Made by a program: the position numbers and the translations under genes. This document shows, piece after piece, positions 7,651 to 14,937 of a DNA stretch of 64,000 nucleotides. The stretch lies in assembly GCF_024138165.1 (NCBI RefSeq), contig NZ_CP100000.1, forward strand, positions 3,534,001 to 3,598,000. Direction: 5' to 3'. Every line of letters starts with the position of its first letter. The first letter of the stretch is position 1. Source of the DNA: Halorussus vallis (GTDB lineage Archaea; Halobacteriota; Halobacteria; Halobacteriales; Haladaptataceae). The notes under the pieces were generated by a model, which did not search any database, was not told the DNA's origin, and was given only the letters and a program-made list of their open reading frames with translations.

Positions 7651-8187
7651 ATGTCAGATTCAAGTACAGCGACTGAGGGAACGGGGGAGTGGCCGTACGA
7701 CGAGGCGGTTTTCGATGCACTGAAGGAGTCCGTCGAAGCGCAGGGCGAGTTCGTCGACCGGTGGGCGGCCGCGATGCACGACGCGAGCGACGAACAGCAC
7801 CTGTGGGGCGACGCCGCCGAGGGGTACGCGCGGGCCTACGAGGTGTGGATGGAGGCGTCCCGACGAGCGTTCGAGCGGTCGACCGACCTGATGGCGGGCG
7901 AGGAGGTGCCGATGGAGGAGTTCCGCGACCTTTGGATGGACGCGGCCAACGACGCGTTCAAGGAGCTGGCGTCGTCGGACGCCTTCGCCGCCGCGCTCGC
8001 CCAGAACGTCGAGCAACTCGACGTGATTCAGGACGCCCAGGAGGCGACCCAGACGGCGCTCCACAACTACGGCTTCGCCACCGAGGGCGACGTGACGGAG
8101 GTCGGCGAGCGACTGGTCGAACTCGAACGGAGACAACACGAGGTCGAGCGCAAACTCGACCGGATACTCGACGCGGTGGAAGAATGA
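7651..8187 (+). CDS. phaE: PhaE subunit of class III PHA synthase
   Basis: The 178-residue acidic helical protein has the features of haloarchaeal PhaE: GEWPYDEAVFDALKESVEAQ at the N-terminus, a central helical body and a C-terminal coiled-coil stretch (VGERLVELERRQHEVERKLDRIL). PhaE is the non-catalytic partner that PhaC needs for class III polymerase activity. Its TGA overlaps the phaC ATG (ATGA, 8184-8187), so translational coupling of the two subunits is likely. A T-rich TTATTTAG lies only about 13 nt before the start, too close for a leaderless promoter, so I take the gene as transcribed with phaRP. Confidence 0.88.
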   Translation: MSDSSTATEGTGEWPYDEAVFDALKESVEAQGEFVDRWAAAMHDASDEQHLWGDAAEGYARAYEVWMEASRRAFERSTDLMAGEEVPMEEFRDLWMDAANDAFKELASSDAFAAALAQNVEQLDVIQDAQEATQTALHNYGFATEGDVTEVGERLVELERRQHEVERKLDRILDAVEE

Positions 8188-9698
8188 GCGAAACCACCGA
8201 CGACGCCGCGCGCGAGGGGGCGCGCCGGCTCAGCGTGCTGGACGCCTTCACCGAACTCGAGCGCCAGTCGTGGGAGAACGCCGGCGAGTTCATCGAGACG
8301 ATGACGCTCGCGCCCGAGCGAATCCAGGACGCCGCCCACGTCGAGGTGGGCCAGACGCCGAGCGAAGTGGTCTACTCGGAGAACAAACTCGACCTGCTCC
8401 ACTACGAGTCGGAGGCCGACGAAACCTACGACGTGCCCATCCTCGTCGTCTACGCGCTCATCAACAAGCCGTACATCCTCGACCTCCAGCCGGACCGGAG
8501 CGTGGTCCGGCGACTGCTGGAGGCCGGCTTCGACGTCTACCTCATCGACTGGGGCGAACCGTCGAACCTCGACGCCTCGCTGTCGCTGTACGACTACGTC
8601 GAGCGCTACATCGGCAACTGCGTCGACGTAGTCCGCGAACGCGCCGACATCGATGCCGTCAACGTGCTCGGCTACTGCATGGGCGGGACGATGAGCGCGA
8701 TGTACGCCGCGCTCCACCCCGAGAAGGTCCGGAACCTCGGGCTGATGGCGACCGGGCTCTGCTTCGACGGCACCGGCGGCGTCCTCGAAGAGTGGGGCGG
8801 CGGGCAGTACGACCCGGACGACCTCGTCGAGACGTTCGGCAACGCGCCCGGCGGCCTGCTGAGCATCGGGTTCGCGATGCTCGACCCCGTCCAGAACTTC
8901 GTGACGAAGTACCTGCGGCTGTACGACAATCTGGAGGACGAGGAGTTCGTCGAGAACTTCGTCCGGATGGAGCGGTGGGTCAGAGACTCCCCGGACGTGG
9001 CGGGCGAGGCCTACCGGGAGTTCATCGAGTACCTCTACCAGGACAACCTGCTCATGAACAACGACCTCCACCTGAACGGTCGCCACGTCGACGTCGAGAA
9101 CATCGACATGCCGGTGCTCCAGTTGGTCGCCGAGTACGACCACCTGGTCCCGCCGGCGTCGAGTCTCCCGTTCAACGACGAGGTCGCCAGCGACGACGTG
9201 ACCACCATCGAGTCGCCGACCGGACACATCGGCCTGTCGGTTTCCTCGAAGGCCCACGACGAGGTGTGGCCCAAGGCCGTCGAGTGGTTCGCCGCGCGGT
9301 CCCAGCCCGACGTGGAGGGCACCCCGCAGGCTGACGCCGAAGCGGCGGCCGCCGAGCGCCGGGCGGAGACCGAGGCGGAAGGCGAACCCGCCGAGACGGC
9401 GAGCAGCGCCGACGAGGCCGTCGAAACCGAGTCGGGCGAGCCGGCGGAGACGACCGAACCGGTCGACGTGCGGGCCGGAACCGCGCCGGAAGGTAGCAGT
9501 CTCGAGGTCCTCGAGGGCATCGGGCCGGCCTACGAGGAACGACTCACCGAGGCGGGGTTCGAGACGGTCGAGGAGCTGGCGGACGCAGACGAGGTCGACC
9601 TCGCCAGGCGGACCACGCTCTCGGAGAAGCGCGTCCAGGGGTGGATAGAGCAGGCCCAGGAGTTCGTCCGGCAGCGCGGCGAGTTCGACGGAGAGTGA
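8184..9698 (+). CDS. phaC: PhaC, PHA synthase catalytic subunit with C-terminal helix-hairpin-helix domain
   Basis: The 504-residue enzyme polymerises (R)-3-hydroxyacyl-CoA into polyhydroxyalkanoate. The alpha/beta-hydrolase core (about 60-372) carries the lipase-like box GYCMGG with nucleophile Cys165, Asp319 (EYDHLVPP) and His348 (GHIGLS). After the core comes a low-complexity Ala/Glu/Thr linker (about 374-437) and then a helix-hairpin-helix domain (about 439-492: LEVLEGIGPAYEERLTEAGF and following), similar to the HhH modules in DNA- and RNA-binding proteins and archaeal L32e. Haloarchaeal PhaC proteins are known to have C-terminal extensions, but a recognisable HhH is notable. The start overlaps the phaE stop. 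Confidence 0.93.
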   Translation: MSETTDDAAREGARRLSVLDAFTELERQSWENAGEFIETMTLAPERIQDAAHVEVGQTPSEVVYSENKLDLLHYESEADETYDVPILVVYALINKPYILDLQPDRSVVRRLLEAGFDVYLIDWGEPSNLDASLSLYDYVERYIGNCVDVVRERADIDAVNVLGYCMGGTMSAMYAALHPEKVRNLGLMATGLCFDGTGGVLEEWGGGQYDPDDLVETFGNAPGGLLSIGFAMLDPVQNFVTKYLRLYDNLEDEEFVENFVRMERWVRDSPDVAGEAYREFIEYLYQDNLLMNNDLHLNGRHVDVENIDMPVLQLVAEYDHLVPPASSLPFNDEVASDDVTTIESPTGHIGLSVSSKAHDEVWPKAVEWFAARSQPDVEGTPQADAEAAAAERRAETEAEGEPAETASSADEAVETESGEPAETTEPVDVRAGTAPEGSSLEVLEGIGPAYEERLTEAGFETVEELADADEVDLARRTTLSEKRVQGWIEQAQEFVRQRGEFDGE

Positions 9699-9828
9699 GC
9701 CGGAGTTCGACGACCCATCAGCTCGCCCGACTGATTTTCCAACGGATTAGTCAGTAACTGCACGAACGTACGGCGACACGACAGTTGTCTGCATAAACGC
9801 TTATGGCAAACTGCGGTGGCGACCACGT

Positions 9829-9939
9829 ATGGGGGTTGACCGAATGACCACGTATCCAGGAGGGCCGCCTACAGCGCCGAGAGCGCCTGATATCGGCCGA
9901 TTCGATCGTGCGCGACTCGGCGGGGGGAAGAAACGATGA
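9829..9939 (+). CDS. Possible 36-codon leader ORF in front of phaB
   Basis: An ATG at 9829 opens a 36-codon frame that ends in TGA overlapping the phaB start (ATGA at 9936-9939). A TATA-like CTTATGG at 9800-9806 lies about 27 nt upstream, fitting a leaderless transcript that would begin at this ORF. The predicted peptide is Pro/Gly/Arg-rich and matches no family I know. It could be a coupling leader peptide, or the stretch could simply be a 5' leader in which GGGGGG at 9922-9927 acts as ribosome-binding site for phaB. Low confidence that it is a real protein. Confidence 0.3.
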   Translation: MGVDRMTTYPGGPPTAPRAPDIGRFDRARLGGGKKR

Positions 9940-10679
9940 CCGTCGAGGACAAGACGTGCCTGGTCACGGGCGCGTCCCGAGGTATCGGACGCGGCGTCGC
10001 CGAGGAACTGGGTCGGAACGGTGCCAACGTCGTCATCAACTACGTCTCCTCGGAGGAGGAGGCCCACGAGACCGCCGAACAGATCGAGTCCGAGGGCGGC
10101 ACCGCGGTCGTCGCACAGGCCGACGTCTCGGACCGCGAGGCGGTCGACGACCTCGCCGACAGCGTCCGCGACACCTTCGGGTCGGTCGACGTGCTGGTGA
10201 ACAACGCCGGTATCACCATCGACCGGAAGTTCGAGGACATGACCCGCGAGGAGTGGGACCGAGTGATGGACGTGAACCTCGGCGGGACGTTCAACTGCAC
10301 GAAGGCGTTCTACGACGACATCGAGTCGGCCGAGGAGGGACGGCTCATCAACGTCTCCAGCGTCGTCGGCCAGCAGGGCAACTACGGCCAGGCCAACTAC
10401 GCGGCGACCAAGAGCGGGATGTTCGGGTTCACCCGGTCGCTCGCGCTCGAACTGGCCGGTTCGGGGTCGACCGCGAACTGCGTCGCGCCCGGATTCACCG
10501 AGACCGACATGCTCGCGGAGGTCCGCGAGGACATCCGCGAGCGCATCCGGAAGAAGATTCCGCTCAACCGGTTCGCGCAGGTCGACGACGTCGCCTGCGC
10601 CGTCCGGTTCCTCGCCAGCGAGGAGTCGTCGTACATGACCGGCCAGGTCGTCAGCGTCAACGGCGGCATGGAGTGGTGA
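9936..10679 (+). CDS. phaB: Acetoacetyl-CoA reductase (short-chain dehydrogenase)
   Basis: The 247-residue SDR enzyme reduces 3-oxoacyl-CoA to (R)-3-hydroxyacyl-CoA with NAD(P)H, the step before PHA polymerisation. The cofactor loop GASRGIGRG lies at residues 12-20, NNAG at 89-92, the catalytic Ser at 141-142 (INVSSVVGQQGNYGQ) and Tyr155/Lys159 (YAATK). The SSVVGQQGNYGQANY region is typical of FabG/PhaB. It follows phaC by 237 nt with its own likely promoter near 9800. FabG-type activity cannot be excluded, but archaea lack the ACP-based fatty acid system and the position next to phaC favours PhaB. Confidence 0.88.
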   Translation: MTVEDKTCLVTGASRGIGRGVAEELGRNGANVVINYVSSEEEAHETAEQIESEGGTAVVAQADVSDREAVDDLADSVRDTFGSVDVLVNNAGITIDRKFEDMTREEWDRVMDVNLGGTFNCTKAFYDDIESAEEGRLINVSSVVGQQGNYGQANYAATKSGMFGFTRSLALELAGSGSTANCVAPGFTETDMLAEVREDIRERIRKKIPLNRFAQVDDVACAVRFLASEESSYMTGQVVSVNGGMEW

Positions 10680-10924
10680 CCGCCTCTCGTCGGGCGCCGG
10701 CAGACTTGCGCTGACCGCTCGCCTGACGGTCTGGAGTCGAGAGGAGCCTTCTTTTTCGCGACTTCCGTTCGAGCGGCCGCGACCGTCTTCGACGCTCGAG
10801 TGGGTCGCGAGCGCGACGTTCTCTATTGGACGAGGAGAATCACCTTGAGCGGAAAACACGACCGGCTGAACTTCATGGAAAACCGACAGCCGGCGGCCGC
10901 GTGTCGACGTCACGGAATAGAAAG

Positions 10925-10931
10925 ATATTAA
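10925..10931 (+). promoter_or_regulatory. TATA box of hydrolase paralogue B
   Basis: ATATTAA lies about 27 nt before the ATG at 10957, consistent with a leaderless transcript. The rest of the 277-nt gap after phaB shows no gene. Confidence 0.55.
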
Positions 10932-10956
10932 CCCGTGGGATGGCCGGGAGTTATCA

Positions 10957-11895
10957 ATGCCCACGGTCACCAATGACGGTCTCTCCCTCTACTACGAAAC
11001 CGCGGGGGACCCCGACGCCGAACCGGTCGTCTTCCTGCAAGGTTGGGGAGTGGGTCGATGGCTGTGGCGCTGGCAGCGCCGGGCGCTGGCCGACCAGTTC
11101 CGGGTCATCCTCCCCGACAACCGCGGCACCGGGCAGTCGGAGACACCCGGCGGTCCGGGCAACGTGCCGGAGTTGTTCGTCGAACGGACCGGTCGCCTGT
11201 GGTCGAACTGGCTGTCGATGTTCTGGTCGCCGATGCTGGTCGACCCGTGGTTCCGGTGGCTCGACGGCTTCGACCGACCGTACACCATCTCGTCGATGGC
11301 CGGCGATCTGGAGGCGGTGCTGGCCGACGCGGGCGTCGAGCGCGCGCACGTCGTCGGCGCGAGCATGGGCGGCATGATCGGCCTCCAGTACGCCATCGAG
11401 TACGACCGGGCGAAATCGCTGACGCTGCTTGGGTCGACGCCCGGGGGCCGAGACGCGGTGCTCCCCGACCCGGACGTCCAGATGAAGATGGCCTCCGGGG
11501 TCGCGCGGGCCGCCGACAGGGCGGAACTCCGCCGCCGGACGCGAATCGCGATGTCCGAGGAGTTCGCCGACGCCAACGACGACCTGGTCGAGCGAATCCT
11601 CGACTGGCGCGCCGACGCCGACGCCACGCCGCGGGGTCGGTTCCTCCAGGCGGTCGCCGCCACCTCCTTCGACGCGAACGGTCGGCTCTCGGAGGTCGAG
11701 ATTCCGACCCAGGTGCTCCACGGAACCGCCGACCGCGTCCTGCCGGTCGAGAACGGCCGCCTGCTGGCCGACCGCCTGCCAGACGCCTCCTACACGCCCA
11801 TCGAGGGCGGTTCGCACCTGTTCTTCATCGAGGAACCGGACCGCGTGAACGACCACCTCCGCGGGTTCCTCCGGGAGCACCGCGCCGAGGCGTAG
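10957..11895 (+). CDS. Alpha/beta hydrolase, paralogue B
   Basis: The 312-residue alpha/beta-hydrolase-fold protein has the nucleophile elbow GASMGG (Ser136), HGTADRVLP with the likely acid, and the catalytic His in GGSHLFF. It is a paralogue of the hydrolase at 2458 but carries an extra aromatic-rich insertion of about 40 residues (about 67-106, with many Trp, Phe and Pro) before the nucleophile region, which could form a lid over the active site. Bases 11295-11380 match the paralogue almost perfectly. Substrate is unknown; its place after phaB makes a lipid or PHA-related ester or thioester possible but unproven. Confidence 0.82.
   Translation: MPTVTNDGLSLYYETAGDPDAEPVVFLQGWGVGRWLWRWQRRALADQFRVILPDNRGTGQSETPGGPGNVPELFVERTGRLWSNWLSMFWSPMLVDPWFRWLDGFDRPYTISSMAGDLEAVLADAGVERAHVVGASMGGMIGLQYAIEYDRAKSLTLLGSTPGGRDAVLPDPDVQMKMASGVARAADRAELRRRTRIAMSEEFADANDDLVERILDWRADADATPRGRFLQAVAATSFDANGRLSEVEIPTQVLHGTADRVLPVENGRLLADRLPDASYTPIEGGSHLFFIEEPDRVNDHLRGFLREHRAEA
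11295..11380 (+). repeat. 86-bp near-identical tract shared with 2676-2761 (copy 2)
   Basis: Partner of the tract in hydrolase A; 85 of 86 bases are identical, while flanking sequence diverges at once on both sides. Confidence 0.9.
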
Positions 11896-11935
11896 CGTCG
11901 GCGACGGCTGGGATTGGACGGTCGGGATTCGATGG

Positions 11936-11975
11936 CCGGGATTCGACGGCCACGGGCGCGGTCGTCGAATCCCGG
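11936..11975. terminator. Hairpin between convergent genes
   Basis: CCGGGATTCGACG (11936-11948) and its exact reverse complement (11963-11975) flank a 14-nt loop, between the ends of two convergent genes. A further partial copy of GGGATTCGA precedes it. Likely a bidirectional terminator or a transcript-end structure. Confidence 0.5.
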
Positions 11976-12016
11976 AGTCCGTCTCGAATTTTCGGACTTT
12001 CTCGGAGTTCCGGACG

Positions 12017-12811
12017 CTACCTCGTCCGACCGAGCGCGAACCGCTCGACCGCATCGACGAACGCGCCGGGCCGCTCCAGGTTGCAGACGTGGCCGGCCCC
12101 CTCGATGACCTGAAGTCGGGCGTTCGGGGCGGCGATTACGTGTTCGTCCTCGCCGAGTCGGTTGAGCAGGTCCCACTGGCCGTTGAGCACCAGTGACGGC
12201 CCGGAGAACGAGGCGAACGCCGACCGAAAGTCCACGCCCGCGAGGTCGAACCCCGCTTTGCCGAACTGTCGGGGGTAGAACCCCGATTCGAGTATCTCCC
12301 GTTCAGCGTCGGCGTCGAGTTCTCGGCGCTTCACCCACTGTGCCGCGAGCGCCTCGACCGCGCGGTTCGCGAGTCCGTTCTCGGTGACGGCCTCGGAGGC
12401 GGCCGAGACGCCGCGGGTGAGCGGTTCCAGCAGTCCCACCGGGTTCGCGCTGCTGCCCGAAATCACCAGCGCGTCGACCTTCTCGGGGTGGCGGCGGGCG
12501 TACGCCGTGGCGACGTAGCCGCCGAGCGAGAGGCCCACGACGGTCGCGCGACCCCTGGCGACCGTCTCGACGACGTCGTCGAGGCGTCGTATCCCGGCCT
12601 CCAGTTCGAAGTCCTCGTCGGCGAGCGCGCCGTGGCCGGGGAGGTCGGGCGCGACGACCCGGTAGTCGTCGGCCAGCGACTCCCGCTGGGGGACCCACAT
12701 CTTCCGCGTGAACATCACGCCGTGGACGAACACGACCGGCTGTGCATCCGCGGGACCGGCGACGTCGACGCCTCGAAGTTCGGTCCTCGTCTCCGCGTCT
12801 GGGCTGTTCAT
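12017..12811 (-). CDS. Alpha/beta hydrolase, lactonase/esterase-like
   Basis: The 264-residue protein has a classical alpha/beta-hydrolase layout: HG oxyanion motif in VVFVHGVMF, DLPGHG, nucleophile elbow GLSLGG (Ser in VVGLSLGGY), and catalytic His in GAGHVCNLERP near the C-terminus, followed by the usual PGAFVDAVERF. The order resembles 3-oxoadipate enol-lactonase and related carboxylesterases. It belongs to a different subgroup from the two paralogous hydrolases nearby. It is convergent with hydrolase B and divergent from the KAS III-like gene. Reaction not determinable from the sequence. Confidence 0.82.
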   Translation of the reverse strand: MNSPDAETRTELRGVDVAGPADAQPVVFVHGVMFTRKMWVPQRESLADDYRVVAPDLPGHGALADEDFELEAGIRRLDDVVETVARGRATVVGLSLGGYVATAYARRHPEKVDALVISGSSANPVGLLEPLTRGVSAASEAVTENGLANRAVEALAAQWVKRRELDADAEREILESGFYPRQFGKAGFDLAGVDFRSAFASFSGPSLVLNGQWDLLNRLGEDEHVIAAPNARLQVIEGAGHVCNLERPGAFVDAVERFALGRTR

Positions 12812-12913
12812 GGCGCTTCTACCGCCAGCGTTTCCTTAGGTGCTTGGGGCGGGTCGGACGGTGCCGACGGCTCAGTCGGAAAGCCCATGACGGCCCGGCA
12901 GTGAGAGGTAGCG

Positions 12914-13939
12914 ATGACCGACGAACCGACCGAAACGGTCGCCCTGACCGGCTACGGAATCTACGTCCCCGAGCACGTCGTCACGGGCGAAGAGATCGCC
13001 GCCCAGAGCGGAATCCCCGAGGAAGTAGTGGTCGAGAAGATGGGCGTGAAAGAGAAGCGCGTCTGTCCTCCCGATGGGGACCACGTCACCGACATGTGCG
13101 TGAAGGCCGCCGAACGCGCGCTCGCCGACGCCGACCTCTCGGCCGACGAACTGGACATGGTACTGTATCACGGCTCGGAGTTCAAGGACTTCGTGGTGTG
13201 GAGCGCCGCCGCCAACGTCGCCGAGCGCGTCGGCGCCGAAAACGCCTTCGCCGTCGAGAGCTACGCGCTGTGCGCCGGTGCGCCGCTCGCGCTCCGCCAG
13301 GCCAAATCCCAACTGCTCGCAGATACCCCCGAGAAAATCCTGCTCGTCGCGGCCAGTCGCGAAGAGGACCTCGTGAACTACGAGAACGAGGATTCGTCGT
13401 TCATGTTCAACTTCGGCAGCGGCGCGAGCGCGACGGTTCTGGAGAAGGGCCCCGCGGACGGTCGCGCGTGCGCGACCGTCGGCGAGAGCGCCGCCGTGAC
13501 CGACGGGAGCTTTTCGGAAGACGTGGTGATGCCCGCAGGCGGGTCGCGCAACCCTGCGAGTCACGCCACCGTCGATGCGGGCCTCCACTCGCTGGACGTG
13601 CCCAACCCCGAGGGGATGAAGGAACGACTGGCGGAGGTGAGCCTCGAGAATTTCGAGGAAGTCGCGGACGAGGCGCTGGCGCGGTCGGGCTACGACCGCT
13701 CGGACCTCGATTTCCTGGCGCTCACCCACATGAAGCGGTCGTTCCACGAGTACCTGACCGACCGCCTCGACGCTCGGAACTACTATCTGGACGAGTACGG
13801 TCACGTCCAGAGCGTCGACCAACTCCTCGCGCTCGACGAAGGCCTCTCGCGCGGCCTCGTGGAACCGGGCGACGTCGTGCTGTTCCTGGCCGCCGGCACC
13901 GGCTACACCTGGGCCGCCACCGTATTGGAGTGGCACTGA
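12914..13939 (+). CDS. KAS III/thiolase-fold protein (3-oxoacyl-synthase-like)
   Basis: The 341-residue protein has the thiolase fold of FabH-type enzymes: catalytic Cys120 in SYALCAGAPLAL and a His at 272 in LALTHMKRS. Where FabH has the third catalytic residue Asn in a GNTSAAS-type motif, this protein reads YGHVQSVDQ (296-302), so the usual Asn is missing. FabH-like proteins in archaea take part in condensing or transferring acyl groups, but this one may do a different acyl transfer. A purine-rich GAGAGGT lies before the ATG. It is the last gene before the replication origin and follows the PHA/acyl-CoA district. Confidence 0.78.
   Translation: MTDEPTETVALTGYGIYVPEHVVTGEEIAAQSGIPEEVVVEKMGVKEKRVCPPDGDHVTDMCVKAAERALADADLSADELDMVLYHGSEFKDFVVWSAAANVAERVGAENAFAVESYALCAGAPLALRQAKSQLLADTPEKILLVAASREEDLVNYENEDSSFMFNFGSGASATVLEKGPADGRACATVGESAAVTDGSFSEDVVMPAGGSRNPASHATVDAGLHSLDVPNPEGMKERLAEVSLENFEEVADEALARSGYDRSDLDFLALTHMKRSFHEYLTDRLDARNYYLDEYGHVQSVDQLLALDEGLSRGLVEPGDVVLFLAAGTGYTWAATVLEWH
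13457..13480. repeat. 11-bp-arm inverted repeat in the KAS III-like gene
   Basis: Arms 13457-13467 and 13470-13480 are exact reverse complements with a 2-nt spacer, within codons for a loop region (about residues 182-189). A shorter member of the window-wide set of perfect inverted repeats. Confidence 0.6.
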
Positions 13940-14065
13940 GACGTTCGAAGTTGCTCACCGCGGACGCCTCCGGAGGAAGCGCGAATCGGCGCGACCGAAA
14001 GCGTAGGCGATAGCGAACCGGATGTCGGGGGGTGCGGCGAACCCAGATGGGTTCGACGGGGCGGG

Positions 14066-14720
14066 GAGAGTACATTTCGTCTGTTCTCGGGAGGCGGTAA
14101 CGAGGGACGGTGGCCCGAAGAACGGTTCGGAGGGAGAGTGCGTTTCGTCTGTTCTCGGTGGACGGTAACACGGGACGGTTCTCGGAGGACGTCCGGAGAT
14201 TTCGACGGAGTGTCCGGAGGGTGAGAGTACGTTTCGTCTGTTCTCGGCGGTCGGTCGGCCTCTCGTCTCGCGATGCCCCCATCTCGTGACGACTTCCGGC
14301 GAGAGGTTTCTTCGGTCACAACACGGCTTCGTCGTGACACGACTTCGGCTACCACGTGACCTCCGTCGTGACACGGCTCCCGGCGCGACGTCTCGCTTCG
14401 GGGGAGAGTACGTTTCGTCTGCTTTCAGTCGGAGTGGAAACACCCGAGGAGAGCCGAGATACTGAGTGGAGGATACTGAGTGGAGAGCGGAAGTACGACG
14501 GACAGAGAGTACGTTTCGTCTGTTCTCGCAGTTCGCAAGAACGGGGAAGAACCGAATCAGTAGGCCAATCCGTCCGTCTGACTGACTCTGCCGTGGTTCA
14601 CGGGACGAACCTGACGGAACGACCACGTAAATAGAAACGGACAGGCGAAAAGTCGAGGCAAGAGGGCCGGAATCACCGAGAGATGCGGCCGAAGTGAGAG
14701 TACGTTTCGTCTGTTCTTCG
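14066..14720 (+). repeat. Six direct copies of a 25-bp origin-type repeat
   Basis: The core ACGTTTCGTCTGTTCTC, preceded by GAGAGT, occurs in the same orientation at 14066-14090, 14134-14158, 14223-14247, 14404-14428, 14505-14529 and 14696-14720. Copies differ by only a few bases (for example ACATTT in the first and GCTTTCAG in the fourth). Spacing is irregular (68 to 191 bp), so this is not a CRISPR array. No gene is visible in 13940-14937. Position in front of orc1/cdc6 identifies them as likely origin recognition boxes for that initiator. Confidence 0.85.
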
Positions 14721-14874
14721 CGAAACCACTCTCGTCCCCCAGCGTTCACGGCGAGAACCTAGAGTGTTAACTTGAACCTTTGCGTAGCGGCAAGTAGCAT
14801 TTTCCATCTCATCAACCTCTCTATCGAGAAGTTACTCACGAAATCTACTCTCCCTCCCCTACTTGTACCGGTCC

Positions 14875-14886
14875 AACAGACGAAAC
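14875..14886 (-). repeat. Inverted copy of the origin repeat core
   Basis: AACAGACGAAAC is the reverse complement of the repeat core GTTTCGTCTGTT. It ends 13 bp before the orc1 TATA box (TTTTATAT, 14900-14907), so Orc1 bound here could both start replication and repress its own gene. Confidence 0.7.
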
Positions 14887-14937
14887 CCAAGTACACGGGT
14901 TTTATATCCGGGCGGTCGGAGGTTCGGGGCAAGAACA

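Larger units (their letters stand above)
14066..14907. other. oriC: Probable chromosomal replication origin
   Basis: The intergenic region of about 1 kb before orc1/cdc6 holds six direct repeats (14066-14720), a relatively AT-rich stretch at about 14760-14865 that could be the unwinding element, and one inverted copy of the repeat core at 14875-14886. Haloarchaeal origins usually consist of origin-specific repeats in opposite orientations flanking an AT-rich element next to a cdc6 gene, and this arrangement fits. Whether it fires in the cell cannot be told from sequence. Confidence 0.75.

Noticed and set aside
14066-14720. CRISPR array
   Set aside because: The repeats are similar, but their spacing varies from 68 to 191 bp, no cas genes are present, and the position before orc1/cdc6 fits origin repeats.
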